Below are positions 8,396 through 19,255 of a stretch of 64,000 nucleotides of DNA, piece by piece. This DNA comes from Micromonospora avicenniae (lineage in GTDB: Bacteria; Actinomycetota; Actinomycetes; Mycobacteriales; Micromonosporaceae). The position numbers were made by a program, and so were the translations under genes. Under the pieces are notes generated by a model. It had not been told where the DNA came from and did no database searches. It saw only the letters and a list, made by a program, of their open reading frames with translations. The DNA is taken from the NCBI RefSeq assembly GCF_900156065.1, contig NZ_FTNF01000022.1, positions 28,700-92,699 of the forward strand, in the 5' to 3' direction. The first letter of the stretch is position 1; each line of letters begins with the position of its first letter.

Positions 8396-8485
8396 GGGGC
8401 ACGAATGGTAACCGCAGGAGCCGCGAGCCGGCGGCATGCGCTTGGCCGTGCTCTTCTGCTTCTGGGAAGGAAGACTGATTCACTC

Positions 8486-9211
8486 ATGTCAACATTTCTG
8501 CTGGTGCACGGTGCTTGGCACAGCGGACGGTGCTGGGAGCGGGTGGTGCCGCTGCTGGAGGCCGCCGGGCACCGGATGTTCGCACCCTCCCTGACCGGCT
8601 ATGGCGACAAGGCGCACCTACTCGGTCCAGAGGTGGGGCTCGATACGCACGTCGACGACGTGGTCGGGCTGATCACCGAGGAGAACCTCAGTGACGTCGT
8701 ACTCGTCGGCCACAGCTACGCAGGGCTGGTGATCTCCTCCGCGGCAAACCAGATTCCGGAACGCATCGCGCACCTGGTCTACCTCGACGCGATGGTCCCG
8801 GAGGACGGCGAGTCCGCGGTCGACGTCCAACCTGTGACACGGCAACTGATCGAGCTCGCCGAGAAATCCGAGAGCGGCTGGCGCGTGCCGCCGATGCCCG
8901 AGCAGCCCGCGCCCTTCGGCCTGTTCGGCGTCACAGACCCGGCGGACGTTGCCTGGCTGCGTGGGATGCTCTCGGACCAGCCGGTGCGCTGTCTGCAGCA
9001 GCCGGTGCGGCTGAACAACCCAGCTGTGAACGCGATCCCCCGCACCCACATCCACAATGTCGGCGCTATGCCGGCGGGCGTGACCCGTCGCCCCGTCCCC
9101 CCGATCCAACCCAACGGGACTGCCGCGCAGGTCTGGGAGCTGCCGACCGGCCACGACTGCATGATCACCATGCCGGCCGAACTCAGCGAACTGCTTCTCA
9201 AGCTCGCCTAG
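8486..9211 (+). CDS. Alpha/beta fold hydrolase
   Basis: Esterase-like hydrolase of 241 residues. HGAWHSG forms the oxyanion loop near 8-14, the nucleophile is Ser77 (GHSYAG), and a late His223 (TGHDC) completes the triad. Substrate unknown. ATG 8486 follows a loosely spaced GGAAGGAAG. It is divergent from hxlR, so induction by the HxlR ligand is likely. The pair has a less GC-rich look in places and is bounded by IS fragments, which suggests acquisition by transfer. Confidence 0.9.
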   Translation: MSTFLLVHGAWHSGRCWERVVPLLEAAGHRMFAPSLTGYGDKAHLLGPEVGLDTHVDDVVGLITEENLSDVVLVGHSYAGLVISSAANQIPERIAHLVYLDAMVPEDGESAVDVQPVTRQLIELAEKSESGWRVPPMPEQPAPFGLFGVTDPADVAWLRGMLSDQPVRCLQQPVRLNNPAVNAIPRTHIHNVGAMPAGVTRRPVPPIQPNGTAAQVWELPTGHDCMITMPAELSELLLKLA

Positions 9212-9230
9212 GCTGTGCCTTCAAAGTGGG

Positions 9231-9492
9231 TTATGACCAGCCATTGGCGGCGGCGATCTGCACGGTGGCCTCGTAGCGGACAGCGAGCTTGTCGTAGTGA
9301 TACCGACACGCGGTGTCGCTTGAGGTTGCTGATCCCGCGCTCGACTGCGTGACGCTGCTTGTAGTGCGTGGTCTCGAACGCATACTCGCGCCCGCCGCGC
9401 CGACCTCGCTTACGCCGGTTGGCCGCCTGGTCGGCCTTGATCGGGATCGTGCTCATGATCCGGCGCTGGCGCAGGTAGGCGCACGGTCTCGC
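9231..9492 (-). pseudogene. IS5-family transposase, C-terminal remnant with frameshift
   Basis: Minus-strand translation gives AYLRQRR, STIPIKADQAANRRKRG, a REYAFETTHYKQRHAVERG stretch and NLKRHR, and then, after a one-base shift near 9310, YDKLAVRYEATVQIAAANGWS and a TAA at 9231-9233. This is the C-terminal end of the DDE transposase of IS5-type elements. The N-terminal catalytic half is absent. The 20 bases beyond the stop (9211-9230) may be the residual element end; no matching opposite terminus was found. Confidence 0.8.
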
Positions 9493-9650
9493 GTATCCGA
9501 GCTGTAGTCCGCGCAGGTCACCGGCTCTCGTGGCGTCCGCACCCGCCACCGCCGTTGACTCCGGATAGTGAGGCATTAGTTCACAACCATTGGAGCAACG
9601 CAGCGACGGTGGCGGTGGCCTGCCTAGCAGATGCCGCCATGATCGGGGCG

Positions 9651-9677
9651 TTGTCCACAAGTAGGCGACCGTCCACA
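9651..9677 (+). promoter_or_regulatory. Two DnaA-box-like sequences upstream of comEA
   Basis: TTGTCCACA at 9651-9659 equals the actinobacterial DnaA-box consensus, and CCGTCCACA at 9669-9677 matches 7 of 9 in the same orientation. They lie in the otherwise unassigned part (9493-9717) of a 518-bp gap. No dnaA or dnaN is near, so this is not oriC; it may titrate or bind DnaA, or be chance. Confidence 0.35.
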
Positions 9678-9717
9678 GGTGGCGAACTGCGAGCCGCGCG
9701 GAGATGGAGTGTCGCCG

Positions 9718-9730
9718 TAGCGTCACGCCG
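9718..9730 (+). promoter_or_regulatory. Leaderless promoter -10 of comEA
   Basis: TAGCGT (9718-9723), 6 nt, then GTG at 9730. No Shine-Dalgarno. Confidence 0.5.
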
Positions 9731-10701
9731 TGTCACACGACGACGAGACCGTGGTACGCCGACGCCTGCTGCGGCTGACCGCGCAACCGCCGCCCGGGTC
9801 GGTGTCCGTCGACCCGTTGCCGGCGTCCCCTGCGGCAGCCGTGCCCGGCGGGCCGTCTGCCGCGCTGGTGCCCGGCGGGCTGTCCGCCGAGCAGATGTCC
9901 GACTCCGGAGCCGACCTACTCGCCGGTTCGAACGTCGATCGGCTGATGCGGCCGGCCTTCGCTGACAGCCGGCCACTGGAGTCCGGGTCCACCTCGCCGG
10001 CTGGCGTCGTCGCGGGCGAGTCGTCGGTGCCGGGCGGATCGGAGTCGACGGCCGCCCGCCGGCTGCCCGGCCCAGGGGCGTTCGACCCGGGGCGGCGCGG
10101 GGTGCGCGCGCTGGCGGCCGTCGCCGTGCTGGTGGTGGTGGCCGCCGGGTTCTGGGCCTGGCGGTCGCGACCGCAGGCGGAGCCGGTTCCGCCCGTGGCC
10201 GGCACCACCGTCCCGGTGGCCGACGGCGTCGTCGAACCAATGGCGAGTCCGAGCGCCGAACTGGTGGTCGCGGTCGCCGGCAAGGTCCGCCGCCCCGGGC
10301 TGGTGCGGCTGCCGGTCGGCGCTCGTCTCGCCGACGCCGTCGAGGCGGCGGGCGGGGCGCTGCCGGGGGTGGACGTGGCGCTTCTCAACCCGGCCCGCAA
10401 GGTCGCCGACGGCGAGCTGATCGTAGTCGGGGTGACCCCGCCGCCCGCCCCTGCCGGGCAACCCGTCGCCGGCGGAGCGCCGGCTGTGGGTGCCGGACCG
10501 GCCGCCGGCGCGCCGGTCAACCTCAACACGGCGACCCTGGCGGACCTCGACGCGTTGCCCGGGGTCGGCCCGGTGCTCGCGCAACGCATCCTCGCCCACC
10601 GGGAGCAGCACGGCGGCTTCAAGTCGGTCGGCGACCTCCGCCAGGTCGACGGCATCGGCGACGCCCGCTACGAGCAGCTCAAGGAACTGGTGACGGTGTG
10701 A
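9730..10701 (+). CDS. comEA: ComEA-like helix-hairpin-helix DNA-binding protein
   Basis: Membrane-anchored DNA receptor of the transformation machinery. The 323 residues run as follows: a long low-complexity cytoplasmic N-terminus (1-120), one membrane helix at about 126-144, a SLBB domain at about 177-235, a Pro/Ala linker, and two helix-hairpin-helix motifs at 262-322 (VNLNTATLADLDALPGVGP; GDLRQVDGIGDARYEQL). The N-terminus is much longer than in Bacillus ComEA, as usual for actinobacteria. Its stop overlaps the GTG of comEC (GTGA), so the two form an operon. Confidence 0.92.
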   Translation: MSHDDETVVRRRLLRLTAQPPPGSVSVDPLPASPAAAVPGGPSAALVPGGLSAEQMSDSGADLLAGSNVDRLMRPAFADSRPLESGSTSPAGVVAGESSVPGGSESTAARRLPGPGAFDPGRRGVRALAAVAVLVVVAAGFWAWRSRPQAEPVPPVAGTTVPVADGVVEPMASPSAELVVAVAGKVRRPGLVRLPVGARLADAVEAAGGALPGVDVALLNPARKVADGELIVVGVTPPPAPAGQPVAGGAPAVGAGPAAGAPVNLNTATLADLDALPGVGPVLAQRILAHREQHGGFKSVGDLRQVDGIGDARYEQLKELVTV

Positions 10702-13097
10702 GGGCGACACCAGGCGGAAGCGACGACCCGATCGTGGCCGGCGGCGTGCCAGATCTGCGGCTGGCCGGGCTCGCGGTGGCGGCCTGGCTCACGGCGCTGG
10801 CCGGGCTGCACCTCGGTGCGGCGACGGTGCTGGTGGCCGCGGTGCTGGCGGGCGTCTTCTCCGCAGCCGGCGCGCTGCACCTGGTCGGCCTGCTCGGACG
10901 CCCCGGTCGGCGCGCCCGGCGGTACGGCTGGATCGCCGTCGCGGTGGGCCTCGGCATCGTCTGCGGTGGCACGGCCGGCGCCGCCCGGCTGGCCGTACGC
11001 GACGCCGAGGCACTGCGGTCCCTCGCGGAGCAGCGCGCGAGCATCACCGCCGAACTCGTGGTCCGCGACGATCCCCGGCCGGTCAGCGGCACTCCCGGTC
11101 GCCCGGCCACCCTGCTGGTCACCGCCGAGCTGGTCACTCTCACCGAGTCGGACGGCCGGCGGCTCAGCGCGCCGGTCCAGGTACTGGTGCTGGCCGCGAA
11201 CCCGGCCTGGCGGGGGCTGCTGCCGGGGCAGCGGTTGACCGCCCAGGGGCGGCTCGGCGTCGCGCGGGGCGGCGACCTCACGGCGGCCGTGCTCAGCGCC
11301 AGCGGGCCGCCGGTCCGGCGGGGCGCACCGTCGTGGGCTCAGCGTGCCGCCGGATCGCTCCGCGCCGGGCTGCAGCGTGCCTGCGCGCCGCTCCCCGACG
11401 AGCAGGGTGGTTTGCTGCCCGGTCTGGTGGTGGGCGACACCAGCCGGTTGCTGCCCACCGTCGAAGAGGACTTCCGGGCCACCGGGATGACCCACCTCAA
11501 CGCGGTGTCCGGCTCCAACGTGGCGATCGTGGTCGGTGCGGTGCTGCTGCTAGCCCGCTGGTGCCGGGCGGGCCCGTGGCTCGCCGCAGCTCTCTGCGGG
11601 GTCGCCCTGGTGGGCTTCGTGATCCTGGTCCGCCCCTCGCCGAGCGTGGTCCGCGCCGCGACGATGGGCGCGATCGGGCTTGCCGCGCTGGCTGCCGGTC
11701 GACCCCGAGCAGCCCTCCCGGCCCTGGCCGCCGCGGTGACCGTGCTGGTGCTCGTGGACCCTGCCCTCGCCGGGGACGCGGGTTTCGCGCTCTCGGTGCT
11801 GGCCACGGCTGGACTGCTGCTGCTCGCCCCGCGTTGGCGCGACAGCCTGCGTCGCCGCGGTGTGCCGTCGGGGCTGGCCGAGGCGCTCGCGGTGCCCGCC
11901 GCCGCCCAGCTGGCCTGCACGCCGGTCGTGGCCGGGATCTCCGGGACGATCAGCGTGGTCGCCGTGCCGGCGAACCTGCTGGCGGTGCCGGCCATAGCTC
12001 CGGCCACTGTGCTCGGTGTGCTGGCGGCCGCCGTGTCACCGCTCTGGCCGGCCGGTGCCGAGTTCGCGGCCTGGCTGGCGAGCTGGCCGGCGTGGTGGCT
12101 GGTACTGGTCGCCAGGTACGGTGCCCGGCTGCCGGCGGGCACGCTGCCCTGGCCGGGCGGGGTGTGGGGTGCCCTGCTGCTGGCGGCGTCGACCGTGGCA
12201 CTGCTGGTCGCCGTCCGGCGGCCGGTGGTGCGCCGACTGGTGGCGGTGGTGACCGTCGCGGCGGTGCTGGGCACCCTGCCGGTACGGCTGGTCGCCCGAG
12301 GCTGGCCTCCGTCGGGATGGGTGGTGGTGGCGTGCGCGGTCGGTCAGGGTGACGCCATCGTGCTGCCGGTGGCACTGGGGCGGGCGGTCGTGGTCGACGC
12401 CGGGCCGGAACCGGCGGCGGTGGACGGTTGCCTACGCCGCCTGGGGATCCGCGAGGTGCCGCTGCTCGTGGTCAGCCACTACCACGCAGACCACGTCGGC
12501 GGCGTCGCCGGGGTGTTCAACGGGCGCCGGGTGGCGGCCGTACTCACTCCGTCGCAGCACGAGCCGGAGGGTGGGCAGGGTCTGGTGAAGGCGACGGCCG
12601 ACGCCGGGCGGGCCCGACTGTTGACGGCGTCCGTCGGCTGGGCGTACCGGGTGGGTGGTGCGGAACTCGTGGTGCTCGGCCCGCCGTATCCGCTTCGCGG
12701 CACCAGATCTGATCCGAACAACAACTCCCTGGTCCTGCGTGTGACGGTGGCGGGGGTCCGGATCCTGCTCCCCGGCGACGCCGAATCGGAGGAGCAGCGC
12801 GCGCTGCTGGATCGGCTGCCGCAGGGCGCGCTGCGTGCCGAGGTGTTGAAGATCGCGCACCACGGTTCGGCCTATCAGGACCCGGCGTTCTTCGAGGCGG
12901 TCCGCCCAGCCGTGGCGCTGGTGCCGGTGGGCACGGGCAACACGTACGGGCATCCGCATCCGGAACTGCTCGCCCGGCTGGCCCGCGACGGTGTGCGGGT
13001 GCTGCGTACCGACACGGACGGTGATGTGGCGGCCATTCACGGCGAGGGCGGCCTCGCGGTGGTGGCCCGGGGTACGCCGGCCGGCCGGCAGCCGTGA
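10698..13097 (+). CDS. comEC: ComEC/Rec2 family DNA uptake channel protein
   Basis: Polytopic membrane protein (799 residues) thought to conduct single-stranded DNA. It starts with membrane helices and an OB-like extracellular segment (about 110-210), continues with the Competence helical core (MTHLNAVSGSNVAIVVG...), and ends in a metallo-beta-lactamase domain with HYHADH near 593-598 and HHGS near 720. The zinc ligands look complete, so the nuclease domain may be active. GTG start overlaps the comEA stop. Whether this organism is naturally competent cannot be told from sequence. Confidence 0.93.
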   Translation: MRATPGGSDDPIVAGGVPDLRLAGLAVAAWLTALAGLHLGAATVLVAAVLAGVFSAAGALHLVGLLGRPGRRARRYGWIAVAVGLGIVCGGTAGAARLAVRDAEALRSLAEQRASITAELVVRDDPRPVSGTPGRPATLLVTAELVTLTESDGRRLSAPVQVLVLAANPAWRGLLPGQRLTAQGRLGVARGGDLTAAVLSASGPPVRRGAPSWAQRAAGSLRAGLQRACAPLPDEQGGLLPGLVVGDTSRLLPTVEEDFRATGMTHLNAVSGSNVAIVVGAVLLLARWCRAGPWLAAALCGVALVGFVILVRPSPSVVRAATMGAIGLAALAAGRPRAALPALAAAVTVLVLVDPALAGDAGFALSVLATAGLLLLAPRWRDSLRRRGVPSGLAEALAVPAAAQLACTPVVAGISGTISVVAVPANLLAVPAIAPATVLGVLAAAVSPLWPAGAEFAAWLASWPAWWLVLVARYGARLPAGTLPWPGGVWGALLLAASTVALLVAVRRPVVRRLVAVVTVAAVLGTLPVRLVARGWPPSGWVVVACAVGQGDAIVLPVALGRAVVVDAGPEPAAVDGCLRRLGIREVPLLVVSHYHADHVGGVAGVFNGRRVAAVLTPSQHEPEGGQGLVKATADAGRARLLTASVGWAYRVGGAELVVLGPPYPLRGTRSDPNNNSLVLRVTVAGVRILLPGDAESEEQRALLDRLPQGALRAEVLKIAHHGSAYQDPAFFEAVRPAVALVPVGTGNTYGHPHPELLARLARDGVRVLRTDTDGDVAAIHGEGGLAVVARGTPAGRQP

Positions 13098-13288
13098 GCG
13101 GGCCGCCGGACCCGGTGACGCGCTGCGCGTGCTCTCCGGAGCGGCAGGCGGCACGGATCCGGGGGCACCTTGTCCCAATTGGCAATGAATCAGGATGGAT
13201 GCCGGGATTTGCGTTGAGTGCAGGCTCCGCCGCTTGAGCGGCCGGTGAGCAGGCACGATCCCGCAGCGGGCCGTGCGAATATTGGCGC

Positions 13289-14260
13289 GTGACCCCCGCC
13301 AGCCTCGCCCCCATTCTGCTCGTCCTCGGCGATGAGGAACTGCTCGCCACGCGCGCCGTGACCGAAGCCGTCGCGAAAGCGCGCAGCGTCGACCCCGGCG
13401 TGGACGTTCGCGAGTACCAGGCCGGTGCGCTCACCCCGGGCGAAGTCGCCGAGATGCTCAGCCCGTCGCTGTTCGGCGGCCGGCGGCTGCTGGTGCTCCG
13501 CGCCGGTCAGGATGCCCGCAAGGACCTGGTCGCCGCCCTGCTGGCGTACGCGAAGAACCCCGACCCGGACGTGCAGCTGGTCGTCCTGCACCTCGGCGCC
13601 GCCAAGGGAAAGGCGTTCGCCGACGGACTGAAGGCGGCGGGCGCCACGGTGGTGCCGGCGGCGAAGCTGAAGGGGCACCGGGACCGGGTCGCCTTCGTCC
13701 GCGACGAGATTCGCCGGGGTGGCGGCAAGTGCACCGAGGACGCCGCCGAGGCGCTGCTCGCGGCGGTCGGCAACGACCTGCGGGAACTCGCTGCCGCCTG
13801 CTCCCAGCTGATCGCCGACACCGACGGGCGGATCGGCGCGGACACGGTGGCCCGGTACTACCGGGGTCGGGTGGAGGTGAGTGGCTTCACGGTCGCGGAC
13901 GCCGCGATGATCGGCGACGTGCCGGCCGCCCTCGAGGCGCTGCGTTGGGCGTTGCACGTCGGGGTCGACCCGGTGCCGATCGCCGACGCGCTCGCCGACG
14001 GCGTCCGTACCGTGGCCCGGGTCGCGTCCGCCGGACGGGGTAGCCCGTACCAGCTGGCGAGCACGCTCGGCATGCCGGCATGGAAGATCGAGCGGGCGCA
14101 GCGGCAGGGCCGAGGCTGGACGCCGGAGGGGCTGGCGCAGGCGATGCAGGCCGCCGCCGAGTGCAACGCGGCCGTCAAGGGCGGTTCCGACGACCGGGCG
14201 TACGCCCTGGAACGCGCCGTCTTCTCGATGGCTGCGGCTCGGCAGGGCGGCGCCCGGTGA
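13289..14260 (+). CDS. holA: DNA polymerase III subunit delta
   Basis: Clamp-loader subunit that opens the beta ring. The 323 residues start with PILLVLGDEELLATRAVTEAV, the usual N-terminal motif of HolA, followed by the Rossmann-like core and a C-terminal collar helix region. GTG 13289 has GAATAT 6 nt upstream and no Shine-Dalgarno, possibly leaderless. The comEA-comEC-holA order is widespread in bacteria. The stop overlaps the next start (GTGA). Confidence 0.93.
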   Translation: MTPASLAPILLVLGDEELLATRAVTEAVAKARSVDPGVDVREYQAGALTPGEVAEMLSPSLFGGRRLLVLRAGQDARKDLVAALLAYAKNPDPDVQLVVLHLGAAKGKAFADGLKAAGATVVPAAKLKGHRDRVAFVRDEIRRGGGKCTEDAAEALLAAVGNDLRELAAACSQLIADTDGRIGADTVARYYRGRVEVSGFTVADAAMIGDVPAALEALRWALHVGVDPVPIADALADGVRTVARVASAGRGSPYQLASTLGMPAWKIERAQRQGRGWTPEGLAQAMQAAAECNAAVKGGSDDRAYALERAVFSMAAARQGGAR

Positions 14261-14724
14261 GCGGACCGCCCCGCACGGCGTGGGCCACTCTCCCAGCCGA
14301 CGAGGAGCAGTACCGGCCGCTCTACGCGCGCGTGCTGGGGCTGCGGTTCGTCAATCCCGGCGGGGTGCTCTGCTTCCTCTTCTTCGAGGGAGTGGTGGCG
14401 CTGGCGGTGCTGCTCGCCCTCGCTGAACTGGTCAGCTGGTGGGCCGTGCTGATCCTGCCGGCCGCCGTGGCGGTCATGGTGAAGCTCAACGACGTGGTGG
14501 CCGCGGTCGTGGTCCGTTCCGCGGCGCTCGTACCGGAGCAGGAACGCGACCGGTTCCGCCGGCAGATGGAACCGGTGGTCGGACGGGCCCGGGTGGAGTG
14601 GGTCACGCACAGCGTTCCCGGCCTCGTGGTCTCGGCGGAACCGCTCGGCCCCGCCGTCCGCCCGGATCCGAACGAGGCCGCCAGGCCCGCCCGTCGCGAC
14701 ATCGGTCCCGGCGCCGGTCTCTGA
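14257..14724 (+). CDS. Small conserved membrane protein of unknown function
   Basis: 155 residues with two adjacent membrane helices at about 42-58 and 61-80 (VLCFLFFEGVVALAVLLALAE and the following VSWWAVLILPAAVAVMV), then a basic soluble tail. No named domain recognised. The GTG start overlaps the holA stop (GTGA), so it is translated with holA. It precedes the convergent rpsT. Confidence 0.75.
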   Translation: MSGPPRTAWATLPADEEQYRPLYARVLGLRFVNPGGVLCFLFFEGVVALAVLLALAELVSWWAVLILPAAVAVMVKLNDVVAAVVVRSAALVPEQERDRFRRQMEPVVGRARVEWVTHSVPGLVVSAEPLGPAVRPDPNEAARPARRDIGPGAGL

Positions 14725-14814
14725 TCCGCTGACCTCACCCGAAGTCGCGCAAACCCGTCACCGGACACCCCGGGCGCCGCGATCGGCGTGCTGCTGGGGC
14801 GCGGAACGTAGACA

Positions 14815-14849
14815 GCCGGAAGCCCCGGGCATCGCCCGGGGCTTCCGGC
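14815..14849 (-). terminator. Strong terminator of rpsT
   Basis: Perfect 16-bp arms GCCGGAAGCCCCGGGC (14815-14830) and complement (14834-14849) with a 3-nt loop, 20 bp beyond the rpsT stop. Confidence 0.85.
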
Positions 14850-14869
14850 GAGGTCTGACGCCGCGTGGG

Positions 14870-15136
14870 TCAGGCGGAGAACGACGCGACGCGCTTGGCG
14901 ATCGCGGACTTCCGGTTCGCGGCCTGGTTGGCGTGGATCACGCCCTTGCTGACCGCCTTGTCGAGCTTGCGCGAGGCGTCCCGCATGAGGGCGGTGGCCT
15001 GCTCGACGTCGCCGGACTCGGCGGCCTCGTGGAACTTGCGGACTGCGGTCTTCAGCGACGACTTGACCGACTTGTTACGCAGCCGGCGCTTCTCGTTCTG
15101 CCGGTTGCGCTTGATCTGGGACTTGATGTTCGCCAC
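14870..15136 (-). CDS. rpsT: 30S ribosomal protein S20
   Basis: Primary 16S rRNA-binding protein of 88 residues with the standard start MANIKSQIKRNRQNEKRRLRNK and helical Lys/Arg-rich body. The start codon is GTG at 15136. Located between holA and lepA, as in most actinobacteria. Confidence 0.98.
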   Translation of the reverse strand: MANIKSQIKRNRQNEKRRLRNKSVKSSLKTAVRKFHEAAESGDVEQATALMRDASRKLDKAVSKGVIHANQAANRKSAIAKRVASFSA

Positions 15137-15275
15137 GCGACAGCCTCGTCTTGATAGCTCGGGTTGGTCAGCTTCTGCGCGCGGCGAGCATGCGTCATCA
15201 CCACGCGAAAAGCCAGGTTACCAGGTCGGCCGGGACGAGCCAAAACGGCACCCGACCGACCCTGCCGCCGATTGC

Positions 15276-15305
15276 GCCCCGACACGTCCCGCCCCGACAC
15301 GTCCC
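15276..15305. repeat. Tandem 15-bp repeat
   Basis: GCCCCGACACGTCCC occurs twice without a spacer (15276-15290, 15291-15305), followed by a partial third copy. ACACGT and ACGTGT nearby can pair. It lies just 3' of the minus-strand APH-like gene and may help its termination. Confidence 0.45.
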
Positions 15306-15334
15306 GGCCCCGAACGTGTGCGAGCCGCCGAGCG

Positions 15335-16312
15335 TCAGGTCCAGCCCTGCCGGGTCGCGAGCCAGGCGAGCGCCTGCTCGCCGCTCCACCGGTGGTGCCG
15401 GCGGATCTGTGGTGAGGCGGTGGGCGGGGCCGCGGCGGCGGTGGTGAGAAAGTACCCGGCCAGCGCGGCCAGCGTCACGTCCAGCGCGTCCGGGGGAGCG
15501 CCGGCGGCGGCCGGATGCCCGGCGAAGAGACCATCGGCGTCCAGCCCGCTGGCGTACCCGGTGATCAACAGGGTCACCAGGTCGAACCAGGCCGGCCCGT
15601 GGCAGAGCCAGGTCCAGTCACAGAGCCAGGCCCGGCCGTGACCGTCGATCAGCACGTTGTCCAGGCGGAGGTCGCCGTGGATGAGCCCGGTGCCGGCCGC
15701 GGCATAGCCGGGGAGGCGGGACTCCAGCGCGACCAGTTCGGGCAGCCGGCCCCGTACCGGCGCGGGCAACGGCGGCGCCGGTTCACGCCCGGTGGCGACC
15801 TCTTCCCACCAGAGGATGTCGTCCCGGGCCAGGTCGGCGAGGTGGGGCAACCCCAGGCCGACCAACTCGGCCGGCGGGTGGACCAGCGCGGACGCCACCT
15901 CGGCGTACCCGGCCAGTGTGGCCGCGAGCGCGGCCGGCGCCCAGGGCAGGTCGGGCGTACGGCCGTGCACGGCGTCGAGGCCGATCGCGTACCAGTCGGC
16001 TGCGGTGAGGGTCCAGCGCAGCCGCGGGACCGGCAGTCCGGTCGGGAGCCGAGCGAGGACGGCTGCCTCCCGGACGTACCAGTCGACCAGCCGCGGTTGA
16101 TCGGTCCGCGCCGCCGCCTTGACGAACACCGACGAGCCGTCGCCGGTGCTCAGCAGGGCGGCGAAGCCTCGGGTGAAGCCCGCCCCCGCGATCCGGGCGG
16201 CGGTGACCGGTGCGCCCAGCCGTGCGGCGATTGCCGACCGCAGGCCGGGTGGCAGATCGGTCCAGCTCGGCCGCACGGCCGTGGCGTCGTACGGCGGTGG
16301 CGTGACCGGCAT
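15335..16312 (-). CDS. Aminoglycoside phosphotransferase (APH) family kinase-like protein
   Basis: Kinase-like fold of 325 residues. The Brenner motif HGDLRLDNVL gives the catalytic Asp, and CDWTWLCHG the metal-binding Asp. FVKAA is the nucleotide-binding Lys strand. Substrates of such chromosomal members are small hydroxyl compounds or sugars; resistance to aminoglycosides should not be assumed. ATG 16312 (MPVTPPPYD) is chosen; a GGGGGA run directly precedes it. Divergent from the DUF4240 gene. Confidence 0.85.
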   Translation of the reverse strand: MPVTPPPYDATAVRPSWTDLPPGLRSAIAARLGAPVTAARIAGAGFTRGFAALLSTGDGSSVFVKAAARTDQPRLVDWYVREAAVLARLPTGLPVPRLRWTLTAADWYAIGLDAVHGRTPDLPWAPAALAATLAGYAEVASALVHPPAELVGLGLPHLADLARDDILWWEEVATGREPAPPLPAPVRGRLPELVALESRLPGYAAAGTGLIHGDLRLDNVLIDGHGRAWLCDWTWLCHGPAWFDLVTLLITGYASGLDADGLFAGHPAAAGAPPDALDVTLAALAGYFLTTAAAAPPTASPQIRRHHRWSGEQALAWLATRQGWT

Positions 16313-16462
16313 TCCCCCATGCTGTCGTACCCCGGCGGCGCCGTGCAGCCTCAGCACGTCGGTGATTCGCCCGCGCCGGTGCGCCCGAAGCCGGCCCCGA
16401 GCGCCCGCCCCCCGCGAGATCCTTCCGCTGTCGCGTCCGGTCGTCTGAGAGACTGCCAGCTC

Positions 16463-16996
16463 ATGAGGACCGACGAGTTCTGGCAGTTGATCGACCGGGC
16501 CCGGGCCGGCGGCGGGGGAGAGGCCCCGGCGGTGGCCGCGCGGGCGACGGCGCTGCTGGCCGAGCGTGACCCGGCGGACATCGTCGGCTACGCGCGCCAC
16601 CAGCGGCGGGTGCTCGTCGCGTCCCGGACGGTGGATCTCTGGGGAGCCGCGTACCTGATCAATGGGGGTGCCTCCGACGACGGCTTCGAGTACTTCCGCG
16701 GCTGGCTGATGACCCAGGGGCGGGAGGTCTTCGCCCGAGCGGTCGCGGACCCGGACTCGCTCGCCGAACTGCCGCAGATCCGGTCCGCCGCGCTCAGCGG
16801 CGAGGAGTTCGAGTCGGAGGACATGCTCGCGGTGCCCTGGGAGGCGTACCGGAAGGCGACCGCTACCGATCTGCCGGCCGAGCCCGACCCGGCGCCCGCG
16901 CCGGATCTCGACTTCTGGGACTTCGACGACGAGGAGTCGGCGCGGCAGCGGTTGCCGCGCCTCGCCGCGCTCTTCGTCGAGCCGCCCGAGGAGTGA
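16463..16996 (+). CDS. DUF4240 domain-containing protein
   Basis: 177-residue cytoplasmic protein beginning MRTDEFWQLIDRAR, with SDDGFEYFRGWLMTQGREVF and an acidic C-terminus (DFWDFDDEESARQRLPRL). The DUF4240 pattern is clear: an FW..I N-terminus and a FxxFRxWL..G core. Function is unknown. Start ATG 16463 lacks a clear Shine-Dalgarno; GAGACT 8 nt upstream is a weak -10. Confidence 0.82.
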   Translation: MRTDEFWQLIDRARAGGGGEAPAVAARATALLAERDPADIVGYARHQRRVLVASRTVDLWGAAYLINGGASDDGFEYFRGWLMTQGREVFARAVADPDSLAELPQIRSAALSGEEFESEDMLAVPWEAYRKATATDLPAEPDPAPAPDLDFWDFDDEESARQRLPRLAALFVEPPEE

Positions 16997-17084
16997 TCCG
17001 ACCGCGCCCGAGACGGCGTGGGAGCATATAGGGGGGCCGGCTCCGTGCCGGCCTGATCACGTCAGCCGACCAGAACGGACAGCT

Positions 17085-18962
<1,878 letters not shown>

Positions 18963-18982
18963 CGCACACCAACCGGCTGGTA

Positions 18983-19031
18983 CGACGGCCGGCACCTCTA
19001 CGGCACGTCGCGCCGTGGGTGCCGGCCGTCG
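18983..19031 (+). terminator. Terminator hairpin of lepA
   Basis: 14-bp perfect arms CGACGGCCGGCACC (18983-18996) and its complement (19018-19031), with a nested ACGGC.../...GCCGT pair inside the 21-nt loop. Confidence 0.65.
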
Positions 19032-19255
19032 GCGTTCCAGCGCGCCGGGGCAGGAAATTTTCCTCGGCCCACGGCCGGTCGCGGAGTTCGTCCTACCGGC
19101 TCCGACCTGGGTGGACGATGGCCCGGCCGCACCTTTCGCATTCATTCATGCAGACGTTTTGTGCCCGGTCCGGTTTGGCCTTTCGATGGCTCGGGAACTT
19201 AGCGGCCACCACAGGAAGCACACATCGTGTGACTCATTCTTGAAGGAGGGCGGCC

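Noticed and set aside
9651..9677. Origin of replication
   Set aside because: Only two DnaA-like boxes and no dnaA, dnaN, parAB or gyr genes nearby.
15335..16312. Aminoglycoside resistance gene
   Set aside because: APH fold only; a chromosomal housekeeping context and no specific resistance-subfamily features were seen.
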